A DNA stretch of 64,000 nt from Magicicada septendecula (taxonomy: Eukaryota > Arthropoda > Insecta > Hemiptera > Cicadidae). Made by a program: the position numbers and the translations under genes. The notes beneath the pieces were generated by a model. The model was not told the DNA's origin. It saw only the letters and a list, made by a program, of their open reading frames with translations, and ran no database searches. Where the stretch lies: contig CM068367.1 of assembly GCA_034769895.1 (NCBI GenBank), positions 704,786,885-704,850,884 of the forward strand, read 5' to 3'. This document shows positions 44,256 through 58,110 of this stretch, one piece after another (the first letter of the stretch is position 1; every line of letters starts with the position of its first letter).

Positions 44256-47200
44256 TGTAACGTTCTGGGCTACGTTACAAATCCAGGGAACCCATCATAA
44301 TTGACGCTAGCCAATTATACAGGCTGCCTACGTTGTAATGAACTGAAATTAAATTCAACACAAAGAACAATAATATTTACTCTTTTGATTAGAACACAAG
44401 GGGAAGGTATTTCACTGATTTATGCACTCACTTCAATCTGTAATAAGATGACATCTCTTTATTAACAAATTATATAAATAGATCCCATAACATAAATTAT
44501 ACTGAAACATTCAAAAAGGTTTTCTGTAAAACAAGGGATCGTATTGATCATGTTATTTACCTCGGATCCGAGTCTCGTTATATATAGTAAAGATATCTGA
44601 ATGATACTATGCTCATCTAGGAGCTTGCATGATTACATAAACCATTTGAAGAATGGTATTATTTCTTTAAGTGATTATAACTTACATTTCAAAATTAACG
44701 TTACAACGTATGATTTTCGATACTACAGTTTATATTTCTTAGGTTTTATTTATTACTTAAAGAAAATTATAGTCTCTTGAAAAAAGTCTCTTTCATCTAT
44801 AAAAGTTATGTTTTAAATGTACTTAATTCTCGATAGGCAAGCTATCGAGTCATCTCTACAATAAGCTTTGCTGTCCTCGTCCTGGGGTGTGACTCTTGGG
44901 AATTCTGGTAGTCGGTGTAGTCATCTGGGTCGAGTCTCTGGTGAATATCTTATAGCTGTATTAGTGAGGAGATTGATGTAATGCTGCACGAAGTTGGGTT
45001 GATCCTCGTAGGTCCTGGTCAGCCGTGTATGGGTTGTAGACGTCCGTATATACAATTTGGCAGGTCACATATTCTCAGGTAGAGTTGTACTGGAGTTTGC
45101 ATCTTAAGTAGAGACGTCACCTTGATTACGAGTTCTTAATTTTTCTTATATTACTACATTTCTTGAATAAAACTTTTACTACATTTACTACATCATATAC
45201 ACATATAACGATCACTAGCTCCCCACGTTTTTTGTTTAGTGGTAGCTAACCATTATTTTAAAGTTTAAATAACTCATTTTTGCAGAGCCCTCGCTTGGAG
45301 GTGTGTACTGTCTGAACGCCGCATCGTAACTCTTACCTCGATACGACAGGGGCATTACAACGAAGCGGAGCGATTACTCCGCCATAATATAGTTCCAACT
45401 TTTATTTAAATAGACATTCTTATAGCAAGATGAGACAAATTATTTAGACTTATTTAGTTTACAGGGACTATTTTAACTACTACTGGTACCTTCAAATTAT
45501 TAATTACTTACATCACGATTTTCAGGTATTTCTAAGTTACAGACGGTTCGCTAAGCACGTTGTGTCCGGAATTAAACAGGTCAACGCATGATGATTTACT
45601 AAAGGGTTAACTGTAATATTATTAACTTTTTCCAATACGATTTTTTTTATTTCTTGTTTAGTTAGAATTTCTCAATTTAAATCTCATACTTATTCTGAGT
45701 TAGATCAGGGGTATTAGGTTTAATTGTGCGATATAAAAATACATAATTGCTTTCTCAGTTTTTTATTATTTATATCTTTTTTTATTATTAATTAAATCAT
45801 CACATACTCCGCCGCTTAAAATCGACATTGGGAATTTTAGTAAGGAAAAATTCAAAGGTGGGGGACTTGGAGTATGCTTGGTGTTAATGTGTGGAATTTC
45901 TCTCCCCCTTTTTCTTTTTCTTTCACATTGTTATTGGTATGTGTTATACACATTTATTTCTTCTCTATAATAAAACAATATACATATATATTTTCTTACA
46001 TACTACTTTTTTCATGATATAAAATTCACACTTAAGATCTACATTTTAGAACACAAAACTTTTTCTTATGTCTACTACTTAAATCTACTACCGGTTTTTT
46101 CTTTGGGTTTTTGTTACTCTCTTCATAGAGTAATTTTCTAAATATTTTGTTATTTAGAGGTCATTGAGTACTCATTTGCTTATCTTTCGCTGAACAGGAT
46201 CTCAGGTTGATCAGGCCTCATTTCCAAATTCTACGATTAACACTTAGCATGGTTACTGAGGTATAAGATAACTTGTCTACCTAGTATTACCTTTTCTATT
46301 TTTGACGATGCTATTTCCTCTTTTCTTCTTATACAATTTTATCTGCGAAATATGTGTTCTCCGTACATATTCTTGAGTCGCAGGTTCGTACAGGGCTACT
46401 GTAACTGGAGTTAAGTACTTCTTGATTTGGAAGGACCACACCATCGGTATGATAGTTTAGAGGTGGTCTTATCAATTGCACTACTAGTCGGGTGTGTCTT
46501 GTACATTACTAAGTCACCGACTTGGTACCTAACTAAATTGTTACTGTTATGGACGTTTCTCTCGTGGTATTTTCTGGATTTCTCTAGGTTCGCTCTTGTA
46601 ATCGAGTCCGCTTAGGTTGTTTAACTGCGCGGGTGTATCAAATCCACTTTCGCGTATTGACTTATGCAATTCCGCGACTGTTACATTTGCATGGGGTAGA
46701 CCACGCAAAAGAGCTTCATAAGACAGCTCGTCCTTTACTAGTAAATCTGGATTAAATTGTGCCATTTTTATCTTATTTCTAACACATTAAAATTTACTTA
46801 AAATTGATTTTATTACACTATACACTTATTACATAGACAATTTATTTCTTGGTTAAATCATTTGCATAGTTCACAAGAGAATAATTTCTCTTCTAAGGGA
46901 AGGACAAAAATTCCACACACACTTCAATGTAAAGTCAACGATCAGCTGTTCGCTGGAATGTAGGTCACCCTAGTTTATTTAGTAAACAATGGCAAGGTAG
47001 TTGTATGCGTGGGAACGCGAGGGTTACATTCAAGTATTGTTCTCTATAACAATAGCTAAGGCTATCTTTCTCGACCGGTTTCAACTGGGGAAGCCAGTTG
47101 TACCAAGGGGTGAATCCGATTCAACGAAACACGCTTTACAAGATACAGGTGTATTACGGTAGTAGAGTCCGAGGTTAGTAATTAATTGTCTTACGTTCTA

Positions 47201-47719
47201 CCTTTAATTTTGAAATTATTTTTAATTTTTTGCTAACCAAATTAAGTTACGAATTTCTTTACACGTAATTAACCGAGTCTACTTTAGTCAGGAGTTTATA
47301 TTATTTTTTTTTTTTTTACCGTGACGACAGACATACACTTACATACTATGCAGGCATATTCAGGAAACTACAGGTCTTGAATTGTCCCAATATAAACCTG
47401 TTAAAGACTGAACAATTTGACAAGCACTAAAATTCATGTACGTACTTGCATTGGCGTAATACAATGATAGTCGGTATTATTTTGCGTATCTTAAACAAAT
47501 TACATCATACGCAAATTATTACATAATCTAGTACAAAATAAATTCACCTTATGAAAATTACTGTTAACATGAAATACAATAACTGAGTGCATAGATCAGC
47601 AGAGAGTTATCTATTTTACTACTTAACAATTTTTTTTTTAATTTAGCAGAGTGGCGCATTTTTGTTTGCGTCATGATGCTTACAAACCTTTTATATAAAT
47701 AAGCAAAGTGGCACATTTT
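44256..47719 (-). repeat. Array unit 9 (pairs with unit 14)
   Basis: Shares GTTGTAATGAACTG (44332), AAGATATCTG (44590) and GATCCTCGTAGG (45001) with unit 14. Private: GCGATTACTCC (45369). Confidence 0.85.
46547..46765 (-). pseudogene. gag-like start, unit 9
   Basis: Protein identical to unit 7. Confidence 0.7.
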
Positions 47720-50700
47720 TGTAACGTTCTGGGCTACGTTACAAATCCAGGGAACCCATCATAATTGACGCTAGCCAATTATACAGGCTGCCTACGTTGT
47801 AACGAACTGAAATTAAATTCAACACAAAGAACAATAATATTTCCTCTTTTGATTAGAACACAAGGGGAAGGTATTTCACTGATTTATGCACTCACTTCAA
47901 TTTGTAATAAGATGACATCTCTTTATTAACAAATTATATAAATAGATCCCATAACATAAATTATACTGAAATATTCAAAAAGGTTTTCTGTAAAACAAGG
48001 GATCGTATTGATCATGTTATTTACCTCGGATCCGAGTCTCGTTATATATAGTAAAGACATCTGAATGATACTATGCTCATCTAGGAGCTTGCATGATTAC
48101 ATAAACCATTTGAAGAATGGTATTATTTCTTTAAGTGATTATAACTTACATTTCAAAATTAACGTTACAACGTATGATTTTCGATACTACAGTTTATATT
48201 TCTTAGGTTTTATTTATTACTTAAAGAAAATTATAGTCTCTTGAAAAAAGTCTCTTTCATCTATAAAAGTTATGTTTTAAATGTACTTAATTCTCGATAG
48301 GCAAGCTATGGAGTCACCTCTTCAATAAGCTTTGCTGTCCTCGTCCTGGGGTGTGACTCTTGGGAATTCTGGTAGTCGGTGTAGTCATCTGGGTCGAGTC
48401 TCTGGTGAATATCTTATAGCTGTATTAGTGAGGAGATTGATGTAATGCTGCACGAAGTTGGGTTGATCCACGTAGGTCCTGGTCAGCCGTGTATGGGTTG
48501 TAGACGTCCGTATATACAATTTGGCAGGTCACATATTCACAGGTAGAGTTGTACTGGAGTTTGCATCTTAAGTAGAGACGTCACCTTGTTTACGAGTTCT
48601 TAATTTTTCTTATATTACTACATTTCTTGAATAAACCTTTTACTACATTTACTACATCATATACACATATAACGATCACTAGCTGCCCACGTTTTTTGTT
48701 TAGTGGTAGCTAACCATTATTTTAAAGTTTAAATAACTCATTTTTGCAGAGCCCTCGCTTGGAGGTGTGTACTGTCTGAACGCCGCATCGTAACTCTTAC
48801 CTCGATACGACAGGGGCATTACAACGAAGCGGAGCGAGTACTCCGCCATAATATAGTTCCAACTTTTATTTAAATAGACATTCTTATAGCAAGATGAGAC
48901 AAATTATTTAGACTTATTTAGTTTACAGGGACTATTTTAACTACTACTGGTACCTTCAAATTATTAATTACTTACATCACGATTTTCAGGTATTTCTAAG
49001 TTACAGACGGTTCGCTAAGCACGTTGTGTCCGGAATTAAACAGGTCAACGCATGATGATTTACTAAAGGGTTAACTGTAATATTATTAACTTTTTCCAAT
49101 ACGATTTTTTTTATTTCTTGTTTAGTTAGAATTTCTCAATTTAAATCTCATACTTATTCTGAGTTAGATCAGGGGTATTAGGTTTAATTGTGCGATTTAA
49201 AAATACATAATTGCTTTCTCAGTTTTTTATTATTTATATCTTTTTTTATTATTAATTAAATCATCACATACTCCGCCGCTTAAAATCGACATTGGGAATT
49301 TTAGTAAGGAAAAATTCAAAGGTGGGGGACTTGGAGTATGCTTGGTGTTAATGTGTGGAATTTCTCTCCCCCTTTTTCTTTTTCTTTCACATTGTTATTG
49401 GTATGTGTTATACACATTTATTTCTTCTCTATAATAAAACAATATACATATATATTTTCTTACATACTACTTTTTTCATGATATAAAATTCACACTTAAG
49501 ATCTACATTTTAGAACACAAAACTTTTTCTTATGTCTACTACTTAAATCTACTACCGGTTTTTTCTTTGGGTTTTTGTTACTCTCTTCATAGAGTAATTT
49601 TCTAAATATTTTGTTATTTAGAGGTCATTGAGTACTCATTTGCTTATCTTTCGCTGAACAGGATCTCAGGTTGATCAGGCCTCATTTCCAAATTCTACGA
49701 TTAACACTTAGCATGGTTACTGAGGTATAAGATAACTTGTCTACCTAGTATTACCTTTTCTATTTTTGACGATGCTATTTCCTCTTTTCTTCTTATACAA
49801 TTTTATCTGCGAAATATGTGTTCTCCGTACATATTCTTGAGTCGCAGGTTCGTACAGGGCTACTGTAACTGGAGTTAAGTACTTCTTGATTTGGAAGGAC
49901 CACACCATCGGTATGATAGTTTAGAGGTGGTCTTATCAATTGCACTACTAGTCGGGTGTGTCTTGTACATTACTAAGTCACCGACTTGGTACCTAACTAA
50001 ATTGTTACTGTTATGGACGTTTCTCTCGTGGTATTTTCTGGATTTCTCTAGGTTCGCTCTTGTAATCGAGTCCGCTTAGGTTGTTTAACTGCGCGGGTGT
50101 ATCAAATCCACTTTCGCGTATTGACTTATGCAATTCCGCGACTGTTACATTTGCATGGGGTAGACCACGCAAAAGAGCTTCATAAGACAGCTCGTCCTTT
50201 ACTAGTAAATCTGGATTAAATTGTGCCATTTTTTCTTATTTCTAACACATTAAAATTTACTTAAAATTGATTTTACTACACTATACACTTATTACATAGA
50301 CAATTTATTTCTTGGTTAAATCATTTGCATTGTTCACAAGAGAATAATTTCTCTTCTAAGGGAAGGACAAAAATTCCACACACACTTCAATGTAAAGTCA
50401 ACGATCAGCTGTTCGCTGGAATGTAGGTCACCCTAGTTTATTTAGTAAACAATGGCAAGGTAGTTGTATGCGTGGGAACGCGAGGGTTACATTCAAGTAT
50501 TGTTCTCTATAACAATAGCTAAGGCTATCTTTCTCGACCGGTTTCAACTGGGGAAGCCAGTTGTACCAAGGGGTGAATCCGATTCAACGAAACACGCTTT
50601 ACAAGATACAGGTGTATTACGGTAGTAGAGTCCGAGGTTAGTAATTAATTGTCTTACGTTCTACCTTTAATTTTGAAATTATTTTTAATTTTTTGCTAAC

Positions 50701-51181
50701 CAAATTAAGTTACGAATTTCTTTACACGTAATTAACCGAGTCTACTTTAGTCAGGAGTTTATATTATTTTTTTTTTTTTACCGTGACGACAGACATACAC
50801 TTACATACTATGCAGGCATATTCAGGAAACTACAGGTCTTGAATTGTCCCAATATAAACCTGTTAAAGACTGAACAATTTGACAAGCACTAAAATTCATG
50901 TACGTACTTGCATTGGCGTAATACAATGATAGTCGGTATTATTTTGCGTATCTTAAACAAATTACATCATACGCAAATTATTACATAATCTAGTACAAAA
51001 TAAATTCACCTTATGAAAATTACTGTTAACATGAAATACAATAACTGAGTGCATAGATCAGCAGAGAGTTATCTATTTTACTACTTAACAATTTTTTTTT
51101 TAATTTAGCAGAGTGGCGCATTTTTGTTTGCGTCACGATGCTTACAAACCTTTTATATAAATAAGCAAAGTGGCACATTTT
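47720..51181 (-). repeat. Array unit 10 (mosaic)
   Basis: Combines AGCTGCCCACG (as units 4, 7, 12) with AAGATGAGACAA (48891, as units 9 and 14), so it looks like a recombinant of neighbouring unit types. Confidence 0.8.
50011..50229 (-). pseudogene. gag-like start, unit 10
   Basis: Protein identical to unit 7, but the leader before the ATG has the shorter form seen in units 4, 6 and 11. Confidence 0.7.
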
Positions 51182-54100
51182 TGTAACGTTCTGGGCTACG
51201 TTACAAATCCAGGGAACCCATCATAATTGACGCTAGCCAATTATACAGGCTGCCTACGTTGTAACGAACTGAAATTAAATTCAACACAAAGAACAATAAT
51301 ATTTCCTCTTTTGATTAGAACACAAGGGGAAGGTATTTCACTGATTTATGCACTCACTTCAATCTGTAATAAGATGACATCTCTTTATTAACAAATTATA
51401 TAAATAGATCCCATAACATAAATTATACTGAAATATTCAAAAAGGTTTTCTGTAAAACAAGGGATCGTATTGATCATGTTATTTACCTCGGATCCGAGTC
51501 TCGTTATATATAGTAAAGACATCTGAATGATACTATGCTCATCTAGGAGCTTGCATGATTACATAAACCATTTGAAGAATGGTATTATTTCTTTAAGTGA
51601 TTATAACTTACATTTCAAAATTAACGTTACAACGTATGATTTTCGATACTACAGTTTATATTTCTTAGGTTTTATTTATTACTTAAAGAAAATTATAGTC
51701 TCTTGAAAAAAGTCTCTTTCATCTATAAAAGTTATGTTTTAAATGTACTTAATTCTCGATAGGCAAGCTATGGAGTCACCTCTACAATAAGCTTTGCTGT
51801 CCTCGTCCTGGGGTGTGACTCTTGGGAATTCTGGTAGTCGGTGTAGTCATCTGGGTCGAGTCTCTGGTGAATATCTTATAGCTGTATTAGTGAGGAGATT
51901 GATGTAATGCTGCACGAAGTTGGGTTGATCCACGTAGGTCCTGGTCAGCCGTGTATGGGTTGTAGACGTCCGTATATACTATTTGGCAGGTCACATATTC
52001 ACAGGTAGAGTTGTACTGGAGTTTGCATCTTAAGTAGAGACGTCACCTTGTTTACGAGTTCTTAATTTTTCTTATATTACTACATTTCTTGAATAAACCT
52101 TTTACTACATTTACTACATCATATACACATATAACGATCACTAGCTCCCCACGTTTTTTGTTTAGTGCTAGCTAACCATTATTTTAAAGTTTAAATAACT
52201 CATTTTTGCAGAGCCCTCGCTTGGAGGTGTGTACTGTCTGAACGCCGCATCGTAACTCTTACCTCGATACGACAGGGGCATTACAACGAAGCGGAGCGAG
52301 TACTCCGCCATAATATAGTTCCAACTTTTATTTAAATAGACATTCTTATAGCAAGATGAAACAAATTATTTAGACTTATTTAGTTTACAGGGACTATTTT
52401 AACTACTACTGGTGCCTTCAAATTATTAATTACTTACATCACGATTTTCAGGTATTTCTAAGTTACAGACGGTTCGCTAAGCACGTTGTGTCCGGAATTA
52501 AACAGGTCAACGCATGATGATTTACTAAAGGGTTAACTGTAATATTATTAACTTTTTCCAATACGATTTTTTTAATTTCTTGTTTAGTTAGAATTTCTCA
52601 ATTTAAATCTCATACTTATTCTGAGTTAGATCAGGGTTATTAGGTTTAATTGTGCGAATTAAAAATACATAATTGCTTTCTCAGTTTTTTTATTATTTAT
52701 ATCTTTTTTTATTATTAATTAAATCATCACATACTCCGCCGCTTAAAATCGACATTGGGAATTTTAGTAAGGAAAAATTCAAAGGTGGGGGACTCGGAGT
52801 ATGCTTGGTGTTAATGTGTGGAATTTCTCTCCCCCTTTTTCTTTTTCTTTCACATTGTTATTGGTATGTGTTATACACATTTATTTCTTCTCTATAATAA
52901 AACAATATACATATATATTTTCTTACATACTACTTTTTTCATGATATAAAATTCACACTTAAGATCTACATTTTAGAACACAAAACTTTTTCTTATGTCT
53001 ACTACTTAAATCTACTACCGGTTTTTTCTTTGGGTTTTTGTTACTCTCTTCATAGAGTAATTTTCTAAATATTTTGTTATTTAGAGGTCATTGAGTACTC
53101 ATTTGCTTATTTTTCGCTGAACAGGATCTCAGGTTGATCAGGCCTCATTTCCAAATTCTACGATTAACACTTAGCATGGTTACTGAGGTATAAGATAACT
53201 TGTCTACCTAGTATTACCTTTTCTATTTTTGACGATTCTATTTCCTCTTTTCTTCTTATACAATTTTATCTGCGAAATATGTGTTCTCCGTACATATTCT
53301 TGAGTCGCAGGTTCGTACAGGGCTACTGTAACTGGAGTTAAGTACTTCTTGATTTGGAAGGACCACACCATCGGTATGATAGTTTAGAGGTGGTCTTATC
53401 AATTGCACTACTAGTCGGGTGTGTCTTGTACATTACTAAGTCACCGACTTGGTACCTAACTAAATTGTTACTGTTATGGACGTTTCACTCGTGGTAATTT
53501 CTGGATTTCTCTAGGTTCGCTCTTGTAATCGAGTCCGCTTAGGTTGTTTAACTGCGCGGGTGTATCAAATCCACTTTCGCGTATTGACTTATGCAATTCC
53601 GCGACTGTTACATTTGCATGGGGTAGACCACGCAAAAGAGCTTCATAAGACAGCTCGTCCTTTACTAGTAAATCTGGATTAAATTGTGCCATTTTTTCTT
53701 ATTTCTAACACATTAAAATTTACTTAAAATTGATTTTACTACACTATACACTTATTACATAGACAATTTATTTCTTGGTTAAATCATTTGCATTGTTCAC
53801 AAGAGAATAATTTCTCTTCTAAGGGAAGGACAAAAATTCCACACACACTTCAATGTTAAGTCAACGATCAGCTGTTCGCTGGAATGTAGGTCACCCTAGT
53901 TTATTTAGTAAACAATGGCAAGGTAGTTGTATGCGTGGGAACGCGAGGGTTACATTCAAGTATTGTTCTCTATAACAATAGCTAAGGCTATCTTTCTCGA
54001 CCGGTTTCAACTGGGGAAGCCAGTTGTACCAAGGGGTGAATCCGATTCAACGAAACACGCTTTACAAGATACAGGTGTATTACGGTAGTAGAGTCCGAGG

Positions 54101-54645
54101 TTAGTAATTAATTGTCTTACGTTCTACCTTTAATTTTGAAATTATTTTTAATTTTTTGCTAACCAAATTAAGTTACGAATTTCTTTACACGTAATTAACC
54201 GAGTCTACTTTAGTCAGGAGTTTATATTATTTTTTTTTTTTTTACCGTGACGACAGACATACACTTACATACTATGCAGGCATATTCAGGAAACTACAGG
54301 TCTTGAATTGTCCCAATATAAACCTGTTAAAGACTGAACAATTTGACAAGCACTAAAATTCATGTACGTACTTGCATTGGCGTAATACAATGATAGTCGG
54401 TATTATTTTGCGTATCTTAAACAAATTACATCATACGCAAATTATTACATAATCTAGTACAAAATAAATTCACCTTATGAAAATTACTGTTAACATGAAA
54501 TACAATAACTGAGTGCATAGATCAGCAGAGAGTTATCTATTTTACTACTTAACAATTTTTTTTTTAATTTAGCAGAGTGGCGCATTTTTGTTTGCGTCAC
54601 GATGCTTACAAACCTTTTATATAAATAAGCAAAGTGGCACATTTT
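51182..54645 (-). repeat. Array unit 11 (pairs with unit 6)
   Basis: Nearly identical to unit 6 to the right of ~51.76 kb. Private changes: GATTTTTTTAATTTC (52565), AGGGTTATTAGG (52633), CAATGTTAAGTC (53851). Confidence 0.85.
53474..53692 (-). pseudogene. gag-like start, unit 11
   Basis: Variants Leu66 and Val69, as unit 6. Confidence 0.7.
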
Positions 54646-56667
54646 TGTAACGTTCTGGGCTACGTTACAAATCCAGGGAACCCATCATAATTGACGCTAG
54701 CCAATTATACAGGCTGCCTACGTTGTAACGAACTGAAATTAAATTCAACACAAAGAACAATAATATTTCCTCTTTTGATTAGAACACAAGGGGAAGGTAT
54801 TTCACTGATTTATGCACTCACTTCAATCTGTAATAAGATGACATCTCTTTATTAACAAATTATATAAATAGATCCCATAACATAAATTATACTGAAATAT
54901 TCAAAAAGGTTTTCTGTAAAACAAGGGATCGTATTGATCATGTTATTTACCTCGGATCCGAGTCTCGTTATATATAGTAAAGACATCTGAATGATACTAT
55001 GCTCATCTAGGAGCTTGCATGATTACATAAACCATTTGAAGAATGGTATTATTTCTTTAAGTGATTATAACTTACATTTCAAAATTAACGTTACAACGTA
55101 TGATTTTCGATACTACAGTTTATATTTCTTAGGTTTTATTTATTACTTAAAGAAAATTATAGTCTCTTGAAAAAAGTCTCTTTCATCTATAAAAGTTATG
55201 TTTTAAATGTACTTAATTCTCGATAGGCAAGCTATGGAGTCACCTCTTCAATAAGCTTTGCTGTCCTCGTCCTGGGGTGTGACTCTTGGGAATTCCGGTA
55301 GTCGGTGTAGTCATCTGGGTCGAGTCTCTGGTGAATATCTTATAGCTGTATTAGTGAGGAGATTGATGTAATGCTGCACGAAGTTGGGTTGATCCACGTA
55401 GGTCCTGGTCAGCCGTGTATGGGTTGTAGACGTCCGTATATACAATTTGGCAGGTCACATATTCACAGGTAGAGTTGTACTGGAGTTTGCATCTTAAGTA
55501 GAGACGTTACCTTGTTTACGAGTTCTTAATTTTTCTTATATTACTACATTTCTTGAATAAACCTTTTACTACATTTACTACATCATATACACATATAACG
55601 ATCACTAGCTGCCCACGTTTTTTGTTTAGTGGTAGCTAACCATTATTTTAAAGTTTAAATAACTCATTTTTGCAGAGCCCTCGCTTGGAGGTGTGTACTG
55701 TCTGAACGCCGCATCGTAACTCTTACCTCGATACGACAGGGGCATTACAACGAAGCGGAGCGAGTACTCCGCCATAATATAGTTCCAACTTTTATTTAAA
55801 TAGACATTCTTATAGCAAGATGAAACAAATTATTTAGACTTATTTAGTTTACAGGGACTATTTTAACTACTACTGGTACCTTCAAATTATTAATTACTTA
55901 CATCACGATTTTCAGGTATTTCTAAGTTACAGACGGTTCGCTAAGCACGTTGTGTCCGGAATTAAACAGGTCAACGCATGATGATTTACTAAAGGGTTAA
56001 CTGTAATATTATTAACTTTTTCCAATACGATTTTTTTTATTTCTTGTTTAGTTAGAATTTCTCAATTTAAATCTCATACTTATTCTGAGTTAGATCAGGG
56101 GTATTAGGTTTAATTGTGCGATTTAAAAATACATAATTGCTTTCTCAGTTTTTTTATTATTTATATCTTTTTTTATTATTAATTAAATCATCACATACTC
56201 CGCCGCTTAAAATCGACATTGGGAATTTTAGTAAGGAAAAATTCAAAGGTGGGGGACTTGGAGTATGCTTGGTGTTAATGTGTGGAATTTCTCTCCCCCT
56301 TTTTCTTTTTCTTTCACATTGTTATTGGTATGTGTTATACACATTTATTTCTTCTCTATAATAAAACAATATACATATATATTTTCTTACATACTACTTT
56401 TTTCATGATATAAAATTCACACTTAAGATCTACATTTTAGAACACAAAACTTTTTCTTATGTCTACTACTTAAATCTACTACCGGTTTTTTCTTTGGGTT
56501 TTTGTTACTCTCTTCATAGAGTAATTTTCTAAATATTTTGTTATTTAGAGGTCATTGAGTACTCATTTGCTTATCTTTCGCTGAACAGGATCTCAGGTTG
56601 ATCAGGCCTCATTTCCAAATTCTACGATTAACACTTAGCATGGTTACTGAGGTATAAGATAACTTGT

Positions 56668-56993
56668 CTACCTAGTATTACCTTTTCTATTTTTGACGAT
56701 GCTATTTCCTCTTTTCTTCTTATACAATTTTATCTGCGAAATATGTGTTCTCCGTACATATTCTTGAGTCGCAGGTTCGTACAGGGCTACTGTAACTGGA
56801 GTTAAGTACTTCTTGATTTGGAAGGACCACACCATCGGTATGATAGTTTAGAGGTGGTCTTATCAATTGCACTACTAGTCGGGTGTGTCTTGTACATTAC
56901 TAAGTCACCGACTTGGTACCTAACTAAATTGTTACTGTTATGGACGTTTCTCTCGTGGTATTTTCTGGATTTCTCTAGGTTCGCTCTTGTAAT
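56668..56993 (-). pseudogene. Integrase C-terminal remnant, two frames (unit 12; same in other units)
   Basis: One base out of phase with the gag frame, the DNA from 56993 reads ITRANLEKSRKYHERNVHNS and then YQVGDLVMYKTHPTSS and YRWCGP, which is the linker and SH3-like end of a gypsy-type integrase. The frame stops at TAA 56802-56804. The family pattern continues in another frame from ~56835 (FQIKKYLTPVTVALYE, RRTHISQIKLY) to TAG 56668-56670. The frame change lies at the WCGP/FQI boundary. The sequence around it (GGAAGGACCACACC on the plus strand) is the same in the units I compared, so the defect predates amplification. Equivalent segments lie the same distance below each gag start; in unit 1 the tail is cut at ~18648. 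Confidence 0.75.
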
Positions 56994-57156
56994 CGAGTCC
57001 GCTTAGGTTGTTTAACTGCGCGGGTGTATCAAATCCACTTTCGCGTATTGACTTATGCAATTCCGCGACTGTTACATTTGCATGGGGTAGACCACGCAAA
57101 AGAGCTTCATAAGACAGCTCGTCCTTTACTAGTAAATCTGGATTAAATTGTGCCAT
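56938..57156 (-). pseudogene. gag-like start, unit 12
   Basis: Consensus form. Used below to place the integrase remnant. Confidence 0.7.
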
Positions 57157-58110
57157 TTTTATCTTATTTCTAACACATTAAAATTTACTTAAAATTGATT
57201 TTACTACACTATACACTTATTACATAGACAATTTATTTCTTGGTTAAATCATTTGCATAGTTCACAAGAGAATAATTTCTCTTCTAAGGGAAGGACAAAA
57301 ATTCCACACACACTTCAATGTAAAGTCAACGATCAGCTGTTCGCTGGAATGTAGGTCACCCTAGTTTATTTAGTAAACAATGGCAAGGTAGTTGTATGCG
57401 TGGGAACGCGAGGGTTACATTCAAGTATTGTTCTCTATAACAATAGCTAAGGCTATCTTTCTCGACCGGTTTCAACTGGGGAAGCCAGTTGTACCAAGGG
57501 GTGAATCCGATTCAACGAAACACGCTTTACAAGATACAGGTGTATTACGGTAGTAGAGTCCGAGGTTAGTAATTAATTGTCTTACGTTCTACCTATAATT
57601 TTGAAATTATTTTTAATTTTTTGCTAACCAAATTAAGTTACGAATTTCTTTACACGTAATTAACCGAGTCTACTTTAGTCAGGAGTTTATATTATTTTTT
57701 TTTTTTTTACCGTGACGACAGACATACACTTACATACTATGCAGGCATATTCAGGAAACTACAGGTCTTGAATTGTCCCAATATAAACCTGTTAAAGACT
57801 GAACAATTTGACAAGCACTAAAATTCATGTACGTACTTGCATTGGCGTAATACAATGATAGTCGGTATTATTTTGCGTATCTTAAACAAATTACATCATA
57901 CGCAAATTATTACATAATCTAGTACAAAATAAATTCACCTTATGAAAATTACTGTTAACATGAAATACAATAACTGAGTGCATAGATCAGCAGAGAGTTA
58001 TCTATTTTACTACTTAACAATTTTTTTTTTAATTTAGCAGAGTGGCGCATTTTTGTTTGCGTCACGATGCTTACAAACCTTTTATATAAATAAGCAAAGT
58101 GGCACATTTT

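Larger units (their letters stand above)
54646..58110 (-). repeat. Array unit 12 (pairs with unit 7)
   Basis: Nearly identical to unit 7. Private changes: AATTCCGGTAG (55293), GACGTTACC (55503), TACCTATAATT (57590). Confidence 0.85.

Noticed and set aside
56818..57006. 62-codon plus-strand ORF repeated in many array units (begins MEGPHHRYDSLE)
   Set aside because: It is antisense to the gag/integrase remnant and is repeated only because the unit is repeated. No family match is seen.
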